This document shows positions 1 to 7,071 of a stretch of DNA of 8,177 nt, piece after piece. The stretch is from Gallionella sp. UBA6045 (GTDB lineage Bacteria; Pseudomonadota; Gammaproteobacteria; Burkholderiales; Gallionellaceae), in the NCBI GenBank assembly GCA_002429165.1, contig DIYV01000077.1, positions 11,466-19,642 of the forward strand, read 5' to 3'. The first letter of the stretch is position 1. Each line of letters begins with the position of its first letter. Both the position numbers and the translations under genes were made by a program. Below the pieces are notes generated by a model that made no database searches, had not been told where the DNA came from, and was given only the letters and a program-made list of their open reading frames with translations.

Positions 1-2456
1 CCTATACCCGTGCCGCCTCGTCGCAAAAATGCGTGCGCGCCGGCGGCAAACACAACGATCTGGAAAACGTCGGTTACACCGCGCGCCATCACACTTTCTT
101 CGAGATGCTGGGCAACTTCAGCTTCGGCGATTATTTCAAGCACGACGCGATCAACTATGCGTGGGAATTGTTGACAGTTGTTTACCGGTTGCCCAAAGAC
201 AAGCTGTGGGTGACGGTATATGCCGAGGACGAAGAGGCTTATGCCATCTGGACCGGTGAAATTGGCGTTCCTACGGAGCGGGTGATTCGCATCGGCGACA
301 ACAAGGGTGCGCGCTATGCCTCGGACAACTTCTGGATGATGGGTGACACCGGCCCGTGCGGTCCGTGCACCGAGATCTTTTACGATCATGGCGATAACAT
401 CTGGGGCGGCCCGCCCGGTTCGCCCGAGGAAGACGGCGACCGCTACATCGAGATATGGAACAACGTGTTCATGCAGTTCAACCGCGATGAGCATGGTGTG
501 ATGCACCCGCTGCCCAAGCCTTCGGTAGACACAGGCATGGGACTGGAACGCATCTCGGCGGTGTTGCAGCATGTGCATTCCAACTACGACATCGACCTGT
601 TCCAGGCGCTGATCTGTGCGGCGGCGCGCGAAACAAAAACAAACGATCTCACCAATAATTCACTCAAGGTACTGGCCGATCATATTCGCGCCTGCTCGTT
701 TCTGATCGCAGACGGCGTGATTCCCGGCAACGAAGGGCGCGGCTATGTGCTGCGCCGCATCATCCGCCGCGCTATCCGGCACGGCTACAAACTGGGTGCG
801 CGCGCTGCGTTCTTTCACAGGATGGTTCCCGATCTGGTCGCTGAAATGGGGGCGGCTTTTCCGGAACTGGCTGTGGAGCAGGCACGCGTGATGGGGATAC
901 TCAAGCAGGAGGAAGAGCGATTCTTTACCACCATTGAACATGGCATGGCGATTCTGGAGAACGATCTTGCCGAGATGCATAAACAAGGTATCAAGGTGTT
1001 CAACGGTGAAACGGCTTTCAAGTTGCATGACACATTCGGTTTTCCGCTCGACCTTACTGCCGACATCTGCCGCGAACACAAAGTCGCCGTGGATGTCGCC
1101 ATGTTTGATGTCGCGATGTCCCGCCAGAAAGAACAGGCGCGCGCGGCGGGCAAGTTCAAGATGGCGGCCAATCTCGAATATACCGGTCCGGCCACGACTT
1201 TCCATGGCTATCAGATGCTGGAAAGCAAAGCCAACGTGCTGGCTTTATACAAGGATGGCGTCCCGGTCAACGAACTGAATGAGGGTGAACTGGGCGTGGC
1301 GGTGCTGGATGACACGCCGTTCTATGCCGAGTCCGGCGGCCAAGTCGGCGACCGCGGCGAGCTGCGCAGCGTGCACGGCATATTTGCGGTGGAGGATACG
1401 CAAAAGATACAGGCAGCGGTGTTCGGCCACCATGGTGTGGTCAAGACCGGCAAGCTGAGCGTGGGCAACAGCGTCAACGCGCGCGTGGACATGCAGGCGA
1501 GGGCGCGCACCGAACGCAATCACTCGGTCACGCACCTGATGCACAAGGCGTTGCGCGAGGTGCTGGGCAATCATGTGCAGCAAAAGGGTTCCCAGGTCGA
1601 CCCGGACAAGACGCGCTTCGACTTCGTGCATACCCAGCCGATGACACACGCGGAGATACGCAAAGTGGAAACTATCGTGAACGCCGAAATTCTCGCCAAT
1701 GCCGCAACGAGTGCCCGTGTGATGGGTATCGAGGACGCGCAGAAGACCGGCGCGATGATGCTGTTCGGCGAGAAGTACGGCGACGAGGTGCGCGTGCTGG
1801 ACATCGGATCGTCGCGCGAACTGTGCGGTGGCACGCACGTCAAGCGCACCGGCGACATCGGGCTGTTCAAGATACTGGCCGAGAGCGGTGTGGCAGCAGG
1901 CGTGCGCCGCGTCGAAGCTGTGACCGGCGAGGGCGCACTGGCCTATGTGCAGCAGCAGGAGCGGCAGTTGCAGCAAGTGGCGGACGCGGTTAAGGCGCAG
2001 CCGCAGGAAGCCGCCATGCGCATCTTGCAAATCCTCGATAATGCCAAGACAACAGAAAAAGAACTGTCACGTCTGAAATCGAAACTCGCCAGCGCGCAAG
2101 GCGATGACCTCGTCGATCAGGCGGTGGATTGCAAAGGCACCAAAGTGCTGGCTGCCCTGCTGGAAGGTGCGGATGGGGTGGTGTTGCGTGAGACGCTGGA
2201 TAAGCTCAAGGATAAACTCAAATCCGCCGCCATCGTGCTGGCAGCGGTAGCCGATGGCAAGGTCAGTTTGATTGCCGGTGTGACTCCCGATCTCGTTGCG
2301 AAAATAAAAGCGGGTGAGTTGGTCAATATGGTTGCGCAACAAGTTGGCGGAAAAGGCGGCGGCAGGCCAGACATGGCGATGGCTGGCGGCACGCAACCGG
2401 AACATCTGGCTGCGGCATTGGGTTCCGTTCCAGCCTGGGTGAAGGCCAGGTCATAG
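1..2456 (+). CDS. alaS: Alanyl-tRNA synthetase, 5'-truncated by window edge
   Basis: Cytoplasmic enzyme that charges tRNA-Ala with alanine and hydrolyses mischarged Ser/Gly-tRNA-Ala. The frame is open from base 3 to the TAG at 2454-2456, giving 817 residues. E. coli AlaRS has 876, so roughly the first 55-60 residues lie outside the window. Visible parts in order: the class II catalytic core with the highly conserved stretch [20 protein letters not shown] near 48-107; motif 3 GMGLERIS at 534-557; the tRNA-recognition region with [16 protein letters not shown] near 740-787; the editing domain with zinc-site HxxxH at 1521-1535 and CxxxH (CGGTH) at 1824-1838; and the glycine-rich C-Ala end ([18 protein letters not shown]) shortly before the stop. 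All key residues are present and the frame is unbroken. The valine at 33 is an internal codon, not the start. A response regulator follows 85 bp downstream. Identity is certain; only the N-terminus is missing. Confidence 0.98.
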   Translation, partial: YTRAASSQKCVRAGGKHNDLENVGYTARHHTFFEMLGNFSFGDYFKHDAINYAWELLTVVYRLPKDKLWVTVYAEDEEAYAIWTGEIGVPTERVIRIGDNKGARYASDNFWMMGDTGPCGPCTEIFYDHGDNIWGGPPGSPEEDGDRYIEIWNNVFMQFNRDEHGVMHPLPKPSVDTGMGLERISAVLQHVHSNYDIDLFQALICAAARETKTNDLTNNSLKVLADHIRACSFLIADGVIPGNEGRGYVLRRIIRRAIRHGYKLGARAAFFHRMVPDLVAEMGAAFPELAVEQARVMGILKQEEERFFTTIEHGMAILENDLAEMHKQGIKVFNGETAFKLHDTFGFPLDLTADICREHKVAVDVAMFDVAMSRQKEQARAAGKFKMAANLEYTGPATTFHGYQMLESKANVLALYKDGVPVNELNEGELGVAVLDDTPFYAESGGQVGDRGELRSVHGIFAVEDTQKIQAAVFGHHGVVKTGKLSVGNSVNARVDMQARARTERNHSVTHLMHKALREVLGNHVQQKGSQVDPDKTRFDFVHTQPMTHAEIRKVETIVNAEILANAATSARVMGIEDAQKTGAMMLFGEKYGDEVRVLDIGSSRELCGGTHVKRTGDIGLFKILAESGVAAGVRRVEAVTGEGALAYVQQQERQLQQVADAVKAQPQEAAMRILQILDNAKTTEKELSRLKSKLASAQGDDLVDQAVDCKGTKVLAALLEGADGVVLRETLDKLKDKLKSAAIVLAAVADGKVSLIAGVTPDLVAKIKAGELVNMVAQQVGGKGGGRPDMAMAGGTQPEHLAAALGSVPAWVKARS

Positions 2457-2477
2457 TCGGGAGGATAGCCCAGGGAT

Positions 2478-2506
2478 TTGCCCGCAGCACCGGACACTGT
2501 TACAGT
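2478..2506 (+). promoter_or_regulatory. Candidate sigma70 promoter of the response regulator gene
   Basis: TTGCCC (2478-2483) and TACAGT (2501-2506) each match 4 of 6 consensus bases and are separated by exactly 17 bp, inside the 85-bp gap between alaS and the response regulator gene. A transcript would start near 2513 and have a leader of about 30 nt. The match is modest. Read-through from alaS is the alternative, since no clear terminator with a T-run follows alaS. Confidence 0.3.
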
Positions 2507-2527
2507 TTGCTTCAAGGTTTGTAAAAC

Positions 2528-2533
2528 AAGGAG
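2528..2533 (+). promoter_or_regulatory. Ribosome binding site fixing a GTG start
   Basis: AAGGAG lies 8 nt before the GTG at 2542. It is a strong Shine-Dalgarno match at good spacing. It supports GTG as the true start of the response regulator although no ATG is available there. Confidence 0.75.
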
Positions 2534-2541
2534 CGATACAA

Positions 2542-3006
2542 GTGGGCACAAACCGTTACAAGGTATTACTGGTTGATGACGATTTGGTTCAAATCGACCT
2601 GGCTCGCCGTGCTGTTGCTGAATTTTGCCCTGACATCGAATTGACCACTGTGGCTGGCGGGGATGTCGTGCTGGATTGGCTTGACGCCAGCGCCCGAAAT
2701 AATGACCAGTTGCCGAACGTCATCCTGATGGATTTGAAATTGCCGAAACTGGATGGCTTGGCGGTACTGCGCACACTGCGTGGCTTTGCCGCAACCTGTG
2801 ATATTCCCATCGTGGTGTGTTCCGCTGAATATACGCAGGCCGAGGTTTTGATGAGTTACAAGGCTGGTGCGAACAGTTTTGTGGCAAAGCCGACCGACTT
2901 TGTGCAGTGCGCCGAATTGTTCCGCGAACGCCTGGCATACTGGATGAACTCGGTCCACCATAAACTGATTTCCGCTTCGGAGGACGGAACAACGGAGCGC
3001 ATTTGA
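2542..3006 (+). CDS. Stand-alone receiver-domain response regulator (CheY/Rcp1-like)
   Basis: A 154-residue protein made almost entirely of one receiver (REC) domain, with no DNA-binding or enzymatic output domain. Visible REC signature: acidic pocket D12-D14 (VLLVDDD), phosphoacceptor D64 in VILMDLKLPKLDG, the switch Ser/Thr position at S94 (VVCSA), and the conserved lysine K116 in AKP. The pattern 'ILMDLKLPKLDGL' and the C-terminal 'AYWMNSV' helix resemble the Rcp1-type subfamily, often partnered with phytochrome-like or hybrid histidine kinases. The tail of about 15 residues after 140 looks unstructured. Start is GTG at 2542, chosen for its AAGGAG site. It would be phosphorylated by a histidine kinase, but none is encoded in the window, so its pathway cannot be told. 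It follows alaS by 85 bp and is convergent with the mutase gene, whose 3' end is only 35 bp away. Confidence 0.9.
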   Translation: MGTNRYKVLLVDDDLVQIDLARRAVAEFCPDIELTTVAGGDVVLDWLDASARNNDQLPNVILMDLKLPKLDGLAVLRTLRGFAATCDIPIVVCSAEYTQAEVLMSYKAGANSFVAKPTDFVQCAELFRERLAYWMNSVHHKLISASEDGTTERI

Positions 3007-3041
3007 TTGTCGTGACTTCAGTAGCGGGTGATGCCAGCTCA

Positions 3042-4421
3042 CTAGAAAGGTAATTTCAGATGCGGCGCGGCCTGCTGAAATATCCTGCGGAAATCGTCCT
3101 GGATGTGTTGCAGCGCAGCTTCGCTATCTGCCTCAAAACGCAGAACGATAACCGGTGTGGTGTTGCTGGGACGCGCCAAACCAAATCCATCGGTGTATTC
3201 GACGCGCAGACCATCCAGCGTGATGATCTCTTTGGGATCGGTGAACTTCGCGGTTTTTTGCAGTTGTGCCAGCAGCGCGTGGTTCTCGCCTTCCGCAGTA
3301 TGTATGTGCAGTTCCGGCGTGCAGAAAGCATCCGGCAACGCGTTCAGCGTGGCACTCGGATTCTTCACCCGGCTCAAAATTTCCAGCAGCCGTGCGCCGG
3401 TGTACAGTCCGTCGTCAAACCCATACCAGCGCTCCTTGAAAAAAACATGACCGCTCATTTCACCGGCCAGCAGGGCACCGGTTTCGCGCATCTTGGCTTT
3501 GACCAGCGAGTGGCCGGTTTTCCACAGCGTCGGTTTGCCGCCATGCTTGCGTATCCAGTCGAACAGGTTGCGCGTGGACTTGATGTCGAAAATGATTTCC
3601 GCGCCCGGATTGCGGCTTAACACATCGGCGGCGAACAGCATCAGTTGCCGATCCGGGTAAATGATCCTGCCGTCTTTGGTCACCACGCCGAGCCGGTCGC
3701 CGTCACCGTCGAACGCCAGCCCCAGTTCGCTGTCGTTATCACGTAATGCGGCAATCAAGTCCTGCAGATTGTGCGGGTCGGACGGGTCGGGATGATGATT
3801 GGGAAAATGCCCGTCAACTTCGCAATACATCTCCTGCACGATGCAGCCAAGTTCGCGATACAGGTTGGCGACATACGCACCCGCCACGCCGTTGCCGCAA
3901 TCCACGGTGACGTTCATAGGCCGTGCCAGCTTGATATCGGAGACGATGCGAGCGATGTAGTCTGCGCTGATGTCGCGTTGCGTGTAACTGCCGTTGCCGT
4001 GCGTCAGGTTGTTTTGCTCAATGCGCGAGCGCAATTGCTGGATGGCTTCACCCGACAAGGTTTCACCTGCCAGCACCATTTTCAGGCCGTTGTAATCCGG
4101 CGGGTTGTGGCTGCCTGTGAGCATCACCGCGCAGTCGGTATGCAATTGGAAGGCGGCGAAATACACCATCGGTGTGGGAACGCAACCGACATCGATCACA
4201 TTGATACCGCTTTTCTGGATACCGCGCGCCAGGGCGGCGATCAGTTCCGGACCGGACAGCCTGCCATCGCGTCCGATGGCGATGGTGTTCTGTCCGCGCG
4301 CTGTGGCCTCGGAGCCGATGGCGTGCCCGATGGCTTCGACCACTTCGGGCGTCAGCGTCTTGCCGACTATGCCGCGTATGTCATAAGCCTTGAAAATTTC
4401 CTTGGGTAAGTTTTGCAACAT
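3042..4421 (-). CDS. algC: Phosphomannomutase/phosphoglucomutase (AlgC type)
   Basis: Alpha-D-phosphohexomutase interconverting Man-6-P/Man-1-P and Glc-6-P/Glc-1-P through a phosphoserine enzyme. It feeds GDP-mannose and UDP-glucose synthesis for LPS and exopolysaccharide. With ATG at 4421 it has 459 residues, close to the 463 of Pseudomonas AlgC. Conserved elements (short-form numbering): N-terminal LPKEIFKAYDIRG; catalytic serine S104 in TGSHNPPDYNG; metal-binding DGDGDR with D238, D240 and D242; sugar-specificity loop GEMSGHVFF near 320-328; C-terminal phosphate-binding RPSNTTP at 417-423. All four functional loops are intact. A TTG six codons upstream (4439) is in frame, but the ATG is preferred: a weak GAAAG lies 5 nt before it and family proteins begin close to this point. 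The gene lies 92 bp after waaF on the same strand, with an inverted repeat in the gap, so it may be partly uncoupled from the upstream genes. The symbol follows the Pseudomonas homologue; substrate preference is not shown by the sequence. Confidence 0.95.
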   Translation of the reverse strand: MLQNLPKEIFKAYDIRGIVGKTLTPEVVEAIGHAIGSEATARGQNTIAIGRDGRLSGPELIAALARGIQKSGINVIDVGCVPTPMVYFAAFQLHTDCAVMLTGSHNPPDYNGLKMVLAGETLSGEAIQQLRSRIEQNNLTHGNGSYTQRDISADYIARIVSDIKLARPMNVTVDCGNGVAGAYVANLYRELGCIVQEMYCEVDGHFPNHHPDPSDPHNLQDLIAALRDNDSELGLAFDGDGDRLGVVTKDGRIIYPDRQLMLFAADVLSRNPGAEIIFDIKSTRNLFDWIRKHGGKPTLWKTGHSLVKAKMRETGALLAGEMSGHVFFKERWYGFDDGLYTGARLLEILSRVKNPSATLNALPDAFCTPELHIHTAEGENHALLAQLQKTAKFTDPKEIITLDGLRVEYTDGFGLARPSNTTPVIVLRFEADSEAALQHIQDDFRRIFQQAAPHLKLPF

Positions 4422-4470
4422 GATAGCTTTCAGTTTCAATGAAGGTTAAGGACTTAAAGACCCAAGTCTC

Positions 4471-4535
4471 AACCACGGAATACTCGGAAAAACAAAAAAT
4501 CAGTTTTATGCTTTTATTCCATGTGTTCTGTGGTT
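4471..4535. repeat. Imperfect inverted repeat overlapping the waaF stop codon
   Basis: Left arm AACCACGGAATACTCGGAA (4471-4489) and right arm TTCCATGTGTTCTGTGGTT (4517-4535) are inverted copies, identical at 15 of 19 positions, around a 27-bp AT-rich spacer. The right arm lies inside waaF, where it encodes the last residues TTEHME before the TAA at 4514-4516. In waaF mRNA the arms could form a stem-loop between waaF and the mutase gene. No long U-run follows on the mRNA, so a classical intrinsic terminator is doubtful. The arm resembles the 'AACCACRGAR...ACACGGAA' repeats I recall scattered between genes of beta- and gammaproteobacteria. That family link is from memory, not from a search. Confidence 0.65.
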
Positions 4536-5560
4536 AAAGCTTGTATATTTTTACTGATGGTACCTTGTATTTTCTTCCATACCAGGTCGGGAGTAAGTTG
4601 CTTCATGCAATTGAAATGGCCTAGCGGACATTCGCGTTTGAAGCAGGGACTGCACTTCAAATCCAGTTTGATGATCTCGGCGTGCGGTGAGAGCGGAGGT
4701 GTGAATTGCGGGCTGCTGGATCCGAACAGGGCCAGCATCGGCCGGTCCAGCGCGGCGGCCAGATGCATCAGACCTGAGTCATTGCTGATGACCAGTTGCG
4801 CACAGGATAGCAACGCGATGGCATCTGTCAGGTCGGTAATGCCGCACAGGTTGAGACACGCCGAATTGCCCAGCGCGATGATCTTGTCCGCGGCCTCCTT
4901 GTCTTTGGCAGAACCGATCAGCCATACCGCATAACCCCGCTGCTGCAGACGTTGTGCGATCTCGGCGAAATAGGTTGCAGGCCAGCGCTTGGCCGGCCCG
5001 TACTCGGCACCTGGACAAAACACCGCGACGGGTTTATCCAGCACCAGGCCGAGCTTTTGCAGCGTGGCATTGCGCAGAGCTGCGGAAACTTCCAGCCTGG
5101 GGTTGGCCAAGGGACGCGGAATTTTGCCTTGTTTGTCTTCTGCCAGCTGTGCAAAACGTTCCACCATCAGCGGCAAGACTGTTTTGCTGAGTTTGCGTGC
5201 ATCGTTGAGCAATCCGTATCGAGATTCCCCGACAAAACCGGTGCGCAACGGTATGTGCGCAAAAAATGGCACGAGTGCCGACTTCAGCGAGTTGGGTAGC
5301 ACAATGGCTTGATGGTATTGCGCTCCATGCAGTTTTTTTCCGAACTGGTAACGTGCGCCAATCCGCAGCGCGCCGTGCGGGAACGGGTTGATGATTACCT
5401 CGTGCACTTCCGGCATGGCATGCAACAGCGCGGCCGTCCACGGCGGAGCAAGCACATCGATCCGGCATTCAGGATGGCGTTGCTTGAGACGCAGCAGCAT
5501 CGGTTGCATCAGCATGGTGTCGCCCACCCAACTGGGGCCGATGACGAGGATTTTGTACAT
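4514..5560 (-). CDS. waaF: ADP-heptose:LPS heptosyltransferase II
   Basis: Glycosyltransferase family 9 enzyme, inner-membrane associated, that transfers the second L-glycero-D-manno-heptose from ADP-heptose onto heptose I of the LPS inner core. Taken from ATG 5560, it has 348 residues, the same as E. coli WaaF, and starts MYKILVIGPSWVGDTML, matching the family N-terminus. Other signatures: PGAEYGPAKRWP at 183-194, SNDSGLMHLAAAL at 259-271 (ADP-heptose site), and CSPCFKRECPLGHFNCM at 303-319, typical of WaaF rather than WaaC. An ATG five codons upstream (5575) is a possible alternative. A longer reading from TTG 5638 is unlikely, because that stretch lies inside a palindromic repeat and has no family match. 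Neither ATG has a recognisable Shine-Dalgarno site, which is odd and may be a result of the repeat upstream. The last six residues (TTEHME) come from another inverted repeat. The gene lies third in the ilvE - zinc-finger - waaF order. Confidence 0.95.
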   Translation of the reverse strand: MYKILVIGPSWVGDTMLMQPMLLRLKQRHPECRIDVLAPPWTAALLHAMPEVHEVIINPFPHGALRIGARYQFGKKLHGAQYHQAIVLPNSLKSALVPFFAHIPLRTGFVGESRYGLLNDARKLSKTVLPLMVERFAQLAEDKQGKIPRPLANPRLEVSAALRNATLQKLGLVLDKPVAVFCPGAEYGPAKRWPATYFAEIAQRLQQRGYAVWLIGSAKDKEAADKIIALGNSACLNLCGITDLTDAIALLSCAQLVISNDSGLMHLAAALDRPMLALFGSSSPQFTPPLSPHAEIIKLDLKCSPCFKRECPLGHFNCMKQLTPDLVWKKIQGTISKNIQALTTEHME

Positions 5561-5576
5561 TGTGGTATTGGGCATC

Positions 5577-5700
5577 TGCAGGGTGCGTTTCACGGTGTCA
5601 ATCGGGTGCCCGGCCAAAAGTTCTTCGGCTTCGCCCAACCTTTGGTTGGCTGCGGATTGCCTACCTTTGGTGCACCATGGTGCGCAAAGCGCACCCTACG
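5577..5700. repeat. REP/MITE-like palindromic intergenic element
   Basis: A 124-bp GC-rich stretch between the zinc-finger gene and waaF, with nested symmetry. Its ends are imperfect inverted repeats: 5577-5589 against 5688-5700, 10 of 13 matching, with core AGGGTGCG. Inside are a perfect 7-bp hairpin GGTGCGC-aaa-GCGCACC (5679-5695), the palindrome GGTGCACC (5669-5676) overlapping CCATGG (5675-5680), and a perfect 6-bp hairpin CCAACC-ttt-GGTTGG (5635-5649). The hairpin at 5679-5695 competes with an alternative pairing of 5665-5676 with 5679-5689. The end sequence CGTAGGGTGCG is one I recall from dispersed repeats in many proteobacterial genomes. No coding capacity is evident. It fills nearly the whole gap between the two genes and lies 16 bp from the waaF start. 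The exact borders are my estimate from the terminal repeats. Confidence 0.65.
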
Positions 5701-5731
5701 CAATGTTTCGTGAACCGGAGCGTGCATTGAG

Positions 5732-5932
5732 TCAGTGATGCGCCTTGGGCAGTTCGCCCTTGAATTTATACAGCGTGCCGCAATACGGGCAGCGTGCTTC
5801 ACCGCCATGACCCAGTGGAATCATCACTTTTGGGTGTGCGTTCCATAAACTCATATTCGGCATCGGGCAGGCTAATGGCAGATCATTTGCGGTGATTTCG
5901 ATATAACGCTGTGTGATGTTCTGTTCGCTCAA
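5732..5932 (-). CDS. Small CHCC zinc-finger protein (NDUFS6-like domain)
   Basis: A 66-residue protein of the zf-CHCC family. Ligands are in the expected order: C22 in LACPMPNMSLWNAHP, H33 in the same stretch, then C48 and C51 in RCPYCGTLY. The same zinc-binding domain occurs in the mitochondrial complex I accessory subunit NDUFS6. The bacterial members are short stand-alone proteins, and I do not know an established role for this one. The start is TTG at 5932, supported by an AGGAG 7 nt upstream; no in-frame ATG or GTG gives a better start. It begins 21 bp after the ilvE stop on the same strand, so the two are very likely co-transcribed. The link to ilvE and waaF is positional only and does not show a shared pathway. 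There is no signal peptide or membrane segment, so it is probably cytosolic. Confidence 0.88.
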   Translation of the reverse strand: MSEQNITQRYIEITANDLPLACPMPNMSLWNAHPKVMIPLGHGGEARCPYCGTLYKFKGELPKAHH

Positions 5933-5939
5933 AATATTT

Positions 5940-5944
5940 CTCCT
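5940..5944 (-). promoter_or_regulatory. Ribosome binding site fixing a TTG start
   Basis: On the minus strand AGGAG stands 7 nt before the TTG at 5932, in the 21-bp gap after ilvE. This is the main reason for accepting a rare TTG as the start of the zinc-finger gene. Confidence 0.7.
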
Positions 5945-5953
5945 GATGCTCCG

Positions 5954-6874
5954 TTAAACATAGCTTAGCCAGCCGGTGTGCTGCGGATGCTTGCCGGCCA
6001 CACAATCGAAAAATGCCTGTTGCAGCTTCGCGGTAATCGGGCCGCGGGAACCACTGCCGATGGTGCGGCGGTCAAGTTCACGGATCGGGGTTACCTCGGC
6101 GGCCGTTCCGGTGAAAAAGGCTTCGTCGGCGCAATAAACCTCGTCGCGCGTGATGCGTTTCTCGACGATTTCGATCCCCATTTCTCTGGCCAGCGTGAAG
6201 ATTGAATCGCGTGTGATGCCTTCCAGGCAGGCCGTCAGGTCGGGAGTGTACAACTTGCCCTTTTTCACGATGAAGATGTTTTCGCCGGCACCTTCAGCAA
6301 CGTAGCCGTCCACATCCAGCAGCAGGGCTTCGTCATAGTTGTCATTGTCGGCTTCCTGATGCGCCAGTATCGAATTGGTATAAGTTGTAACCGACTTGGC
6401 GCGGCACATGTTCACATTGACATGATGCCGGGTGAAACTGGAAGTCTTGACGCGTATGCCCTTTTGCATACCGTCATCACCGAGATAAGCTCCCCATGGC
6501 CAGGCGGCGATCGCAACGTGTGTGGACAGCGTTTTGGCAGAGATCCCCATCGCTTCAGAGCCATAAAAGCAGATCGGGCGGATGTAGCAGGATTCCAGTT
6601 TGTTGGCCCGCACCACTTCGAGCTGAGCAGCGTTGATGGTCGCTTTGTCGTAGGGCATCTTCATCTGAAAGATGTGCGCGGAATTGAACAACCGGTCGGT
6701 ATGCTCCTGCAAACGGAAGATTGCCGTGCCATTCGCAGCCTTGTATGCGCGCAAGCCCTCAAATACGCCCATGCCGTAATGAAGCGTGTGTGTCAGAACA
6801 TGGGTTGTGGCATCGCGCCACGGCACGAGCTTGCCGTCATACCAGATAAAACCGTCGCGGTCGGACATCGACAT
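5954..6874 (-). CDS. ilvE: Branched-chain amino acid aminotransferase
   Basis: Class IV PLP-dependent aminotransferase (306 residues; E. coli IlvE has about 309). It catalyses the last step of leucine, isoleucine and valine synthesis, moving an amino group from glutamate to the branched 2-oxo acids in the cytosol. Visible features: [13 protein letters not shown] near 32-44, phosphate-contact arginine R61 (EHTDRL), catalytic PLP lysine K160 in [14 protein letters not shown]194 of EGAGENIF expected to contact the PLP pyridine nitrogen, EGITRDSI near 218-225, and the phosphate-binding loop [11 protein letters not shown] from 255. The segment after K160 reads SVTTY rather than the AGGNY of E. coli; I take this as clade variation. 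ATG 6874 is chosen because an AAAGGG lies 10 nt upstream. A second ATG at 6868 would be 15-16 nt from that site. It is the first gene of the leftward unit ilvE - zinc-finger - waaF, with a good promoter candidate upstream. D-amino-acid aminotransferase and aminodeoxychorismate lyase share the fold, but length and motifs favour IlvE. Confidence 0.95.
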   Translation of the reverse strand: MSMSDRDGFIWYDGKLVPWRDATTHVLTHTLHYGMGVFEGLRAYKAANGTAIFRLQEHTDRLFNSAHIFQMKMPYDKATINAAQLEVVRANKLESCYIRPICFYGSEAMGISAKTLSTHVAIAAWPWGAYLGDDGMQKGIRVKTSSFTRHHVNVNMCRAKSVTTYTNSILAHQEADNDNYDEALLLDVDGYVAEGAGENIFIVKKGKLYTPDLTACLEGITRDSIFTLAREMGIEIVEKRITRDEVYCADEAFFTGTAAEVTPIRELDRRTIGSGSRGPITAKLQQAFFDCVAGKHPQHTGWLSYV

Positions 6875-7071
6875 AATGGGGGGTCCCTTTAAAATTTGGT
6901 TGATTTTGAAGCGCGCATTTTAGCCTTTTCCGAGCGACTTATGAAGAAAGCAAGATAAATTACCGGCATGTTTGACTTGTTTCCTTCGCAGTCAATTCAG
7001 GTATGATTATAAAAAATGGATATTTATAACCAATAAATCACTCTTGGGCAGCTTTTTCTAAAGATCAAAAA
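6875..7071. promoter_or_regulatory. AT-rich divergent intergenic region with a small dyad
   Basis: This 197-bp region separates the divergent ilvE and adenylate cyclase genes and is clearly richer in A+T than the genes. It holds a perfect 6-bp inverted repeat TTGACT (6972-6977) - 12 bp - AGTCAA (6990-6995), a possible operator. It also holds a -10-like TATGAT (7002-7007) facing the cyclase, without a well-spaced -35, and a weak AT-only stem ATTTAT-aacca-ATAAAT (7022-7038). The cyclase ATG has only a weak purine-rich leader (AAAGATC). Regulatory meaning is inference. Confidence 0.3.
6917..6945 (-). promoter_or_regulatory. ilvE: Candidate sigma70 promoter of ilvE
   Basis: On the minus strand, -35 TTCATA (6940-6945, 4 of 6) and -10 TAAAAT (6917-6922, 5 of 6) are separated by exactly 17 bp. 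Transcription would start near 6910, giving a leader of about 36 nt before ATG 6874. The leader is too short for an attenuator, and I see no leader peptide or terminator/antiterminator hairpin, so leucine/isoleucine attenuation is not indicated here. Confidence 0.45.

Noticed and set aside
1245..2030. Long open frame on the minus strand inside alaS, and similar antisense frames across alaS, algC and waaF
   Set aside because: They mirror strongly conserved genes on the other strand, give low-complexity His/Arg/Ala-rich translations and match no family; they are a side effect of GC-rich codon use.
2433..2475. CCTGGG...CCCAGG symmetry around the alaS stop codon as a terminator
   Set aside because: The stem is short, the loop is about 30 nt, and no T-run follows; chance is likely.
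3007..3041. Possible bidirectional terminator between the response regulator and the mutase gene
   Set aside because: The only symmetry is a 4-bp GTGA/TCAC stem near 3028-3042 with no T-run, too weak to call.
4422..4439. Upstream TTG start for the phosphomannomutase
   Set aside because: No ribosome binding site precedes it; ATG 4421 lies closer to the conserved N-terminus and has a weak GAAAG at usable spacing.
5561..5638. N-terminal extension of WaaF starting at TTG 5638
   Set aside because: The extra 26 codons mostly lie in the palindromic element, have no properly spaced ribosome binding site, and make the protein longer than the family; ATG 5560 gives the usual N-terminus and 348 residues.
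6380..6400. Unusual IlvE active-site segment (SVTTY after the catalytic lysine) as sign of a new activity
   Set aside because: The lysine, glutamate and phosphate-binding loop are all intact, and this segment varies between clades of the family, so a changed function is not supported.
6972..7007. TTGACT and TATGAT as a -35/-10 pair for the cyclase gene
   Set aside because: The spacer is 24 bp, well outside the 16-18 bp range; the TATGAT alone is noted only as a weak -10-like element.
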